Source: Favolaschia claudopus (taxonomy: Eukaryota; Basidiomycota; Agaricomycetes; Agaricales; Mycenaceae). From it: 64,000 bases of DNA. The notes beneath the pieces were generated by a model. That model made no database searches and had not been told where the DNA came from. It saw only the letters and a program-made list of their open reading frames with translations. Position 1 is the first letter of the stretch. Each line of letters begins with the position of its first letter. Where the stretch lies: the NCBI GenBank assembly GCA_037176885.1, contig JAWWNJ010000004.1, positions 496,001 through 560,000 of the forward strand. Reading direction: 5' to 3'. Below are positions 56,582 to 64,000 of the stretch, in pieces. A program made the position numbers and the translations under genes.

Positions 56582-58543
56582 TCAAGGCATTCCGTTCCTC
56601 ATATTCTCAAATCGACTTCCTTCGTAACGCAGCCAATTCGGGCTTCGGTCAGGTTCGCCCATGAATTCCTGAACAACCTTTATGAGACTTGGCCCGGGTT
56701 GTGGATCTTTGCCTGAACCGCGTTCCATCTCTGGACGGTCGTTGCCTTTGTCTCCACCTACAAACATGATCAGAAAAATACAGGGCACCTCGAGAAATAA
56801 TGTCGCAACTGAGCTCCCAGAACATGGAACCTCCGAGACCTTCTTTTCGAATCCATTCTCCTTTCCACCTTACACCCGTGAAATGAGAGGCGGACACCCA
56901 ATATACTCGAAATCACACACCTTGCGACTTCCTCACTGTCAAAGGAAATCATCTCCTTCTTCTGGTAGTCATAGGTCCAACTTGCAATGGCCTGCTCGTC
57001 GCGGAAGATGTGGGAGCCAGGAAGAGGAAGAGCTCGATAGTCGTAAACACCTTTCTCCCAACTCCCTGGACCGATTCTGAGAATGTGTCGAATGAATGCC
57101 TCGTATTAGAGCGAGACAGAGGAGATGACTGACCCAGAAAACGGTCGTCCAGGCCCCTCTGTATTCGTGAAGCTACGACCATAGAGGGGCATTCCGACGA
57201 TGAGTTTGGATCTTTCAACACCTAACCAGATAAGGAAATCGAGATGCAGTGAAGGTGATATCTCACCTTGAGAGTGGTACCAGTTCACAGCGGTGGAGAC
57301 GCTGATAGGCCCACCAAAGACATTCGCTTGATGGTTCGCAACTTGATCCCAAGAACCTGCAAAATCGTACGCCATTAAATTCCAAAAATCTTTGTCAAGT
57401 CAAGTCAGATGGATCTGGGTGAAATAAAGGAGAACCAACCCAGATATTTGTCCATTTCCCTGACTACCAGCTTCTGGTAGTTGTCGGGACCGCAAGGTGC
57501 AGCGATCTGAAGATCATCAGGAGGAGAATGGGGAGAGCTGCCAATAGACGAACAGTAAGTAAGAACTTGTAGTCAGCACCTTTGGCCCTCGCATGCTGAT
57601 CTAGACCGTATCGCAGCTCTCGCAGAAGCTCCGCATATCCCACAGCTTGCGAATGGTCTCCAGGATACTCGTAATCAAGGTCCAGTCCATCGAAACCAAA
57701 GTCCTCCAACAGCTTGATGGAAGAGTGGACGAATTTCGCCCGCAGCGCGGGAGAAACGACGACAGGCTATCATGAAGATGAAGAGCATCCGATGTCAGCG
57801 ATACTCGTCTCGAGAGCGTAAAAATCACAGCCGCACATGGAAATGGGGCGAATAGGTCCATCCCCCGATGGAAAGCAGCACTTTGAGATGGCGATGCTGC
57901 TGCTTCAATTTATATATGGCCTTGAGGTTGCCTGCAGCGAGCCGTGTTCAATGTTGTGTATAATTGCCAGGCTATTAGCATACCATAGAGGTTGTCTCCG
58001 CTGTCGTTCCATGAATCGCCGGGATAGTGTATATCCTTGTCTGCCCAGTCATCGGTCAGATGCACTTCGCCGGAGTCTTGTCTGACGTCGGCGAAGGCGT
58101 ATAGGATGTGTCTGCGGTGAGTGCATGTCAGTCAAGGATCCCACCACACCATTCGGAGAGAGTCATACGTTAGATTGGTGGGAATCAGAGTGGGCGGATA
58201 TTTTCGCCCGTAGATTCCCCTTGTAACCATGAGTAAGACGCAAGGACGGTTGTAGCAACCCAAAGCACCAGTTCACGAAGTAGCCCACAGTTTTCTTTCC
58301 ACCGTAGCTCATGTCAGTACTAGTTATTGCACCTGTATCTGCGAGTGTATTGGTAGATTCTGTTCCGGATCCTCTGAATCGCAATAGATCCGCAAAAGAA
58401 GCACGGATTGGTTGGTTGAGCCAAAAAGAGAGGGCAAGAGAGGTGAAGATGAAAGTGGCTGTAAGTAAGAGACTCTTGACGTTCCAAAGCTTTCGTGGTG
58501 GTGGTTTGTCTTGAGGCATAGCATTAAACTGCGGTGACCTCAT
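56582..58543 (-). CDS. GH18 chitinase with N-terminal membrane anchor
   Basis: Start [20 protein letters not shown] at 58543 (MPQDK at 58519 is the alternative). No cleavable signal peptide; instead a hydrophobic segment ([20 protein letters not shown]) follows a basic stretch, as in a type II membrane protein. The TIM barrel starts [10 protein letters not shown] and [13 protein letters not shown], then [22 protein letters not shown] and the catalytic motif [13 protein letters not shown] (DxxDxDxE, Glu donor intact). [26 protein letters not shown] and [12 protein letters not shown] follow. The chitinase ends near ENMRNGMP at 56582. About nine introns. Probably hydrolyses chitin at the cell surface or inside the secretory path. 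Confidence 0.88.
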
Positions 58544-58698
58544 CGCCCTGATTAGCGCTCATTGTGATTGCCGCCGGCGCGGAAACATTTCGAATATCAT
58601 ACAGTCTGCTCTGAGAGCACTTTATCCAATGGTTGTACAACTACACATACAACAGTAGATAATCTAACAAGATAAATCATTAAATTTACAGAGAGTGA

Positions 58699-61485
58699 TC
58701 ATGGAATGAGACGGGTGATCACTCCGAGACCCTAAAAGAACACCGTCGGAATGCGCAAGACTGACTAGTCCAGTAAGAAACTCACCTTCGTCTTGCCTTC
58801 ACGGAACAGAAGCTTCATCCCCTCCTTGATGAACTCGGGGTGGGAGATGAATTCGAACTGGACAGTCGCGCGGTCACCTGTCCGTAAGCACTGCGCGTCC
58901 ATTCCAATGATTCGGACAGTTTGACGAACAGCCTATAGATGTCAATTTGAGCAAGACGGCCGGCCCATTGAAAGGAGATCGACGAACGCCACAGTGCAAC
59001 ATGGCCTAGAAAGAACTTAGATCGCCAGATAACAAGATGAATGGTAGATAGTTCGTACCTGATAGTTCTTCTGTAATGTTGTATTATGGCTAAAATAACA
59101 TCAACGAAAAGCGAGACTGAACGAACAGGAAACTCACTATAATATCAACACTTGGCCTTCAAACTGCCGTACAGCTGACGAAACCGTTAACCTCGAATGG
59201 GCCCAGAAAAGGCAAATCAACCTTTGGGCGGGTTATCTGTCTTGTGCACCAGAACCATACCCTTGCGGACTGCGGCTTTCCGTATTCGTTTCAAGGCTAA
59301 AGACACGCATTGCCCGGCCTCTGCACTCGTAACATTGGCACTACATCGGGTATAAATTTCCGAAAAGATATGGATTGTGGGTCCTTACCGTTTTCGCTGC
59401 ATGCTCTTGACGACGGTGCTCTGATAATTGCCATTAGAATCGGGCCCAAGAAGAACAGCATCGCCGGTCTTGATGCTTCCGTTATTGATGATGCCTGAAG
59501 GACGATTTTCAATGCTCGAGAGCACGACCAAATCGGAGAAATGCGAACCATTGGCCACAGTTCCCACATAAGGAACAGACCAAACTTCAGTCACTGAAAA
59601 CTAGGACTCGGTCAATACCATGTTGTGGTGAAGGGGTTAAGATTGAGATTCACTTCTAGTGGCTGATTGACGGCAAACTTGTCCTGATCTCCCTCGCTGG
59701 AAGGCAAGAGATTTAAGAAAGTGCGGACCTACTACATAGTCAGCACCATAAGTATGGGGAATGTGTACAGTTTTCGCACGAAATCTAGCCCTTCGCCTGT
59801 CACATTGGAAACCTGGAATATGGGACACAGCCTGAGTAAACAGGTCAAACTCGGAAAGAAATTGCACAATAAATTGTTACGAACTTGTCTTTGCCAAAAG
59901 CCGTGGAGATTTCAACAGCGGTTTCAATCGATTTGACGAACACTGGCGTCTTCCTGGCAGAATACCGTTACGAGTTCAGTGTCGATTATTTCAAAGACGG
60001 ATCAAGACCGACCGGCAACCAGGGCTTTTCAAAATCTTGACCACTTGCTTGATAGTTTCGGCCAGTACATTTGGTGGTGTCATGTCAATCTGAGAATATT
60101 AATCGTGGACCGTTAGAGATCAACTAATTTATAACAATTGAATACCTTGGTAATGCAAACGACGACTGGTACGCTCAAGGCGAGAGCGATAGCCAGATGC
60201 TCTTTGGACATTCCTATGAGACCAGCGTTGGCTCCGACCATGAGGATCACGCAGCTGGGTGCTCCTACTCATGTGAGAAATTCGATGTATTGATTCTGTG
60301 AGCTCGCATCATCACCTGAAGTTAAACCATAGAGCGTTGTCTTCAGATATCGTTCGTGACCAGCCAGATCTATGAATGACACAATCTTTTATGCAGAAAA
60401 TCAGCGAACGTGGCAAACTAGAATAGAAAGAGGCAACCTTGGCGGCCTGAATGGAGATTTCTTCCCAGCCGAGCTTCTCGCGACGGATAACGTCTGGGTC
60501 ATTAGAGTTGGCCGTTTTTGGAAGGATAGGCGCGCCATTGGGGCTGAAGCCTAATATCTAAGGAAAATTAGGACGCTGTATAACATGAGATACGACCCGG
60601 GGTGTACCTCCATTCCAACGCTCGATGTCCGTCCAGTTTCGATTTCGTGTTTGTGCCGGAATAGTCCAACACGAGCCCGGCCTCGGCCATCGTCTAACGC
60701 GCCTCGAGTTAATACACCCAGTGTTGTCGATTTCCCACTGTCCACATTGCCCACGACAGCGCACCGGACTTCGGGTGTCAGAGAAACATTTGGAGGAGGC
60801 AGTCGTAATAGTAAGGATAATCGTGCGGACCCTGTTCGATTTTCAAAGAGAACAGAGGTCTGACATGGTTACTTGAGCCCCAACCAGTCAAAGCGCATTT
60901 AAACACATACCTTGCCGCCGACCTCTTCGACTGCTGTCTGTATTCCCTTGTAAATCACGTCTAGTTCCTGTTCAGTTCTGCCGACTCCTGTCCAGCCCTC
61001 ATAATCGTCCGTGGGCTCTCCAGCAAATAACTTGGCGTGTGGAGGTTGCAGTCCTATCCGAAAGACGTATTCGCCAGAATGTTGCGTTAATAGTCCAGCC
61101 AATAAATCGCGAGCGTTGTCGTGATCGGAGGCAGCATTTGAGAGTAATTTGGTCTGCGAATGTCATGAGATAGATGCTTGAAAGACTCTGGAGGTCCATA
61201 TACCAGAATCTTCTCCTCAAGTTCCGCCAGTCCAGTCGCTGGGTCGGAGGGTTCGCCATTAGAAGCTATTGGGGAATCAGGGCCTTCGTCCTTTGACTTT
61301 CCCTTTGTTGCTGGGGGCTTCTTATTCTCCTTCTCTTTCTCCGCGATAGCTTGGGCCTGTACAGCGCGTTGTTTCGCCAACTCGCGACTGTGCTCTTCCA
61401 TTTCGTTCTGGAGTATGTATTGTGAGATCAAAGGGCGCCGTGATTGAGGTGGGTCAGAGACCTGAAATGTGCGAAGGGTAGCCAT
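58699..61485 (-). CDS. Translational GTPase of the GTPBP1/GTPBP2 (GP-1) family
   Basis: EF1A-related GTPase; animal members act in ribosome rescue and mRNA surveillance. Start [20 protein letters not shown] at 61485, with a charged coiled stretch ([17 protein letters not shown]) and [32 protein letters not shown] sequence precedes the G domain. G-domain motifs: [19 protein letters not shown] (P-loop), [11 protein letters not shown] (switch I), [19 protein letters not shown] (G3) and VVVCITKIDM (G4). Domain II/III segments are [35 protein letters not shown] and [20 protein letters not shown]. The C-terminus is [20 protein letters not shown], ending GVITRLIP at 58699. Around twelve introns; one uses a GTCGGT donor. 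The IDLAGHE in place of VDxPGHE fits this family rather than Hbs1/eRF3. Confidence 0.9.
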
Positions 61486-61681
61486 GTTGAATTGACCCAA
61501 CGACACCAAAAGCAATGATTTTGTAGTGAAGAATCGAGTCAAAAGTAGTATTCCAGAGTCAAAGTGCAATAAAGCAGTGACGTGACCCAATTTAGTCTGA
61601 CTCAAAGCTTTTGACAAATACACCAAAACACAAGTTTGGAAACCGAACTTGAACTTGAAGATCCCGGTTGGGTCCCTACTC
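61486..61681. promoter_or_regulatory. Divergent promoter, GTPase / coiled-coil protein
   Basis: 196 bp between the proposed starts. The start of the plus-strand gene is uncertain, so the true spacing may be larger. Confidence 0.3.
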
Positions 61682-63827
61682 ATGACTTCTGCGCGCATCG
61701 CTGGATCTACTCCAGGCGTCATAGACAGCACACAACCCTCTAGACTCCTCCGCCGACCCTCATCCACACTTTCCTTCGCGACTTTTGACCCCCGAGTCGC
61801 TTCAGCCGACCATGGCTGGGATATGCGCTCCCTCACACTGAACGAAGAATTGTACAGACCAAAACGCGTCGTTATCGGTGTGCAATGCTCTACTCGTTGC
61901 AGAATTCATCTAACTCTATCCAGAAACTACTTGCTCAGGCGAGTCTTCATGGCGTTTCGTCCCCAAAGCGCGTTGGGAGGATGGTGTGGTCGATGAGGGC
62001 TCTTGGCCGCGCGTTGTTGACCTTTGCGGGTGCGTCTGATCGTTCTCACGTCCATTCGCGGTGTTTGACGCGCTTTAGACAACTGGTAGAATTTTCTCAA
62101 GACCAATGGGACATCTACAAATTGGATCCTGCGTACGACTGCGTTGTCCGGCAAGATATTCCAGCCATCATCGTGGCTGAGCCGAAACCCAAGGCGGAAA
62201 AGCAACCTCTTGGAAAGCATCGCATGTCCTCCGCTGAACCGTGTCCGGAGATGCCACCTACGAAGATCCTACATTTCGACGAGGACTCGGAGGAAGATGA
62301 GGTTGCCGACATGGTCGATGATAGCAATGGAATGCCCGGCATGCGCCGTGTGCCTTCCGCATCGGGAGACAACAAGAAGAAGATTCGCGAAGTGATTGAA
62401 CAAAATAGGAGGGAACGACGTGAAAAGGCGGCGGCTCGCTCAGAGCGACTCGCAACTCGTGAAGATGTGTTCTTTAATTTTGCGGGCCAACAGCCAATTC
62501 AACCACAACGAACCGGCAGTCCGATACCAGATATCGGCCCCAAACGCAAAGGTGTGTGTGTCCACAACATGTGTTGCGGGATTACCTGAACGTGAAATTA
62601 GTCGCCTCCCTATTCGATTCCATCCCTATTCGTGCCCAAGACGATCCCGACTATCGCCCAACCGAGGAAGATTCTTCGCGTAACACACACAATTACTCGC
62701 CAAGCACGGCGGCCAAGCGTACCCGAACCTTTTCCCCTGGCGCAGCCAAACGTAATCTCGACAGTCGTCGACTGGAACGAGGTAAAAAGAAACGCGAACA
62801 GAGGCAGAAAGAACTGCAGCGGCGAAAACAACAGAGGTTCCAAGTTTTTTTGAACGAAATCTACTCTGACGTCTCACCCCGTGCTGGTTTTAATAATCGT
62901 GCGTGTCCGCTACTTGGTCTAAATTCTTCGTTTATAAAAGCCGCACAGAACCAGAACCCGACCCAATCGACGCCTCCGACGATTCCGACGACGAGCTTGA
63001 AGATATTTCTGCGGAGGTTGACCCAGAGGAGGAGAGACAGACATTCATCGCGGAAGCGCGTCGCAAACTTGCAGAACTTGACGCCGACAGGCCGCTATGG
63101 GAGGAGCATGCACGGAAGCGTGAACAACTCGAGAGGGAGGAGCAAGAGGCTCAGAAAGCCAGGAAAGCTGAGCGCCGTGCTGCCGAGTCACGCAAGGCGG
63201 AGGAAGAACGCAAAGCTAGGCAGCAACAAGAACGCCAGAAGCAGGCGCAGGCGGAAGAAGAGGAGAGGGTACGGATACGCGCAGGCGCGGAAAGGGCTCG
63301 ACGTGAGCGGGAGCGGCAGCAGCGAAACGAACGCTGGTCGTATGGGCTTTGGACGACGCAACGAGCTCTTGAACGATACAGGGTGCAAAGCGAGGCTTTC
63401 GATGCCACCAAATTCTCGTCCGACGAACCGCTTAGCTTTGAAGATATACCTTGGCCGATGTTGAATCTGAGATATTCCGTGGAGGATGTTGACTGGGCGG
63501 CAGTGGAAGGCTTTTTCAATGGGGTCAGACAGCACTTCCGCTCACAAGGTATTTATCCGAAATGGTGTTTTTTTTCTTCGTCTCACTCAATTTCATGTTC
63601 ATAGAATTCGCCTCTTTCATAGAAAAGAGCCACCGGCGCTTCCATCCGGACCGATGGCGGTCTCGTGGGTTGTTGAAGAGTGTCGCAGACGAGACGGAAC
63701 GAGCATGCCTCGAAGTTGGTGAGTGCAACTACTCGAGTGAGTGGCGAAGACGCTGAAAACACGGACAGCTGCGAACACGGTAGCGCAAGCACTGACACCT
63801 CTGTGGCGAGATCATACTGGGCGATGA
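61682..63827 (+). CDS. Coiled-coil protein with NFKBIL1-like C-terminus
   Basis: The end is well supported. A long Glu/Arg/Ala coiled coil (63,050-63,340) leads to NERWSYGLWTTQRALERY, SFEDIPWPMLNLRYSVEDVD, KSHRRFHPDRWRSRGLLKSV and ANTVAQALTPLWRD, stop at 63827. The HPDRW block resembles the HPDKF-containing C-terminus of NFKBIL1-type proteins. The middle (62,040-62,900) is charged and Ser-rich (KILHFDEDSEEDEVADMVDD, KKKIREVIEQNRRERREKAA). The beginning is uncertain: a frame starting MTSARIAGSTPGVIDSTQPS at 61682 must switch near 61,880 to reach NSSNSIQKLLAQASLHGVSS, but the only evident introns there would be 23 or 35 nt. Two adjacent genes, or a start at 61885, are alternatives. Confidence 0.5.
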
Positions 63828-64000
63828 AATTATTGTTATAGTCCCTTATTCTCCTCCCGGAGACGATGCTGCATCATGACTGTATTTTTAGCGGATTTTT
63901 CGTAGAGTTGTATCGATACAAGTACAAGGATGGGCGTCTAATTTAGACATACTATGTGTAACCGAGTCGCGTCTACGCCAAGCATAACACAGTCACACAA
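63828..64000. other. Right-end flank
   Basis: 173 bp after the last stop codon, A/T-richer, probably the 3' untranslated and polyadenylation region. No gene seen. Confidence 0.3.

Noticed and set aside
1..64000. CRISPR array, integrated virus, transposon or secondary-metabolite cluster
   Set aside because: No regularly spaced repeats, transposase, reverse transcriptase, capsid or synthase genes were seen; the window is ordinary conserved fungal gene space apart from the points listed.

Overview
The window is nuclear DNA from a filamentous basidiomycete, most likely a mushroom-forming agaricomycete. Genes are tightly packed and almost all are cut by many introns of about 45-65 nt with GT(A/G)NGT donors, CTNAC-like branch points and NAG acceptors. 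The gene content fits: fungal DASH subunit, Nar1, Erg8, Rrn5-like factor, Pns1, MscS/EF-hand channel, PL14-like and GH18 enzymes, and a small Cys-rich protein of a type I recall from basidiomycetes. I saw no transposon, rRNA, tRNA or CRISPR array. Coding spans are reconstructed by eye from spliced fragments, so outer limits are firmer than individual exon edges.

Layout. 1-3,070 holds no gene I can support, but it carries a tandem intron-like repeat (847-1378) and a strand-skewed purine-rich tract. 3.1-7.7 kb (minus): DASH subunit Duo1, a protein with an RNase H1 hybrid-binding domain, a doubtful small ORF and a quinone-oxidoreductase-like MDR enzyme. 7.9-19.8 kb (minus): one giant HECT ubiquitin ligase of the Tom1/Ptr1/HUWE1 type, divergent from SUB1/PC4 (plus). 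21.0-26.8 kb (minus): a mitochondrial ABC1/ADCK-family kinase, a Gyp5/EVI5-like TBC Rab-GAP and a Yippee protein. 27.2-29.0 kb (plus): allantoinase. 29.3-31.2 kb (minus): peroxisomal acyl-CoA ligase. 31.3-35.8 kb (plus): membrane RING-H2 protein, ataxin-3 deubiquitinase, Atg27. 35.9-39.1 kb: Rrn5-like Pol I factor (minus) divergent from RPB3 (plus). 39.2-44.6 kb: MscS channel (plus), Tlg2/syntaxin-16 (minus), Cys-rich mini-protein (plus). 44.8-48.5 kb (minus): Nar1 and a GPI-type PL14-like lyase. 48.6-56.5 kb: vacuolar amino-acid transporter (plus), Erg8 (minus), Pns1-like transporter (plus), a four-span membrane protein (plus). 56.6-63.8 kb: membrane-anchored GH18 chitinase (minus), GTPBP1/2-type GTPase (minus), and a coiled-coil protein with an NFKBIL1-like C-terminus (plus).

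There is no operon-like pathway. Shared themes are ubiquitin handling (HECT ligase, RING protein, ataxin-3), endomembrane traffic (TBC GAP, Tlg2, Atg27, Avt, Pns1) and transcription (Sub1, Rrn5-like, Rpb3). Strands alternate often, giving eight short divergent gene pairs. The most unusual items are the intron-like modules with splice signals on both strands, a tandemly duplicated terminal exon, three microexons of 11-16 nt inside conserved motifs, an intron splitting the HECT catalytic cysteine codon, and a WG/GW-rich tail on RPB3.
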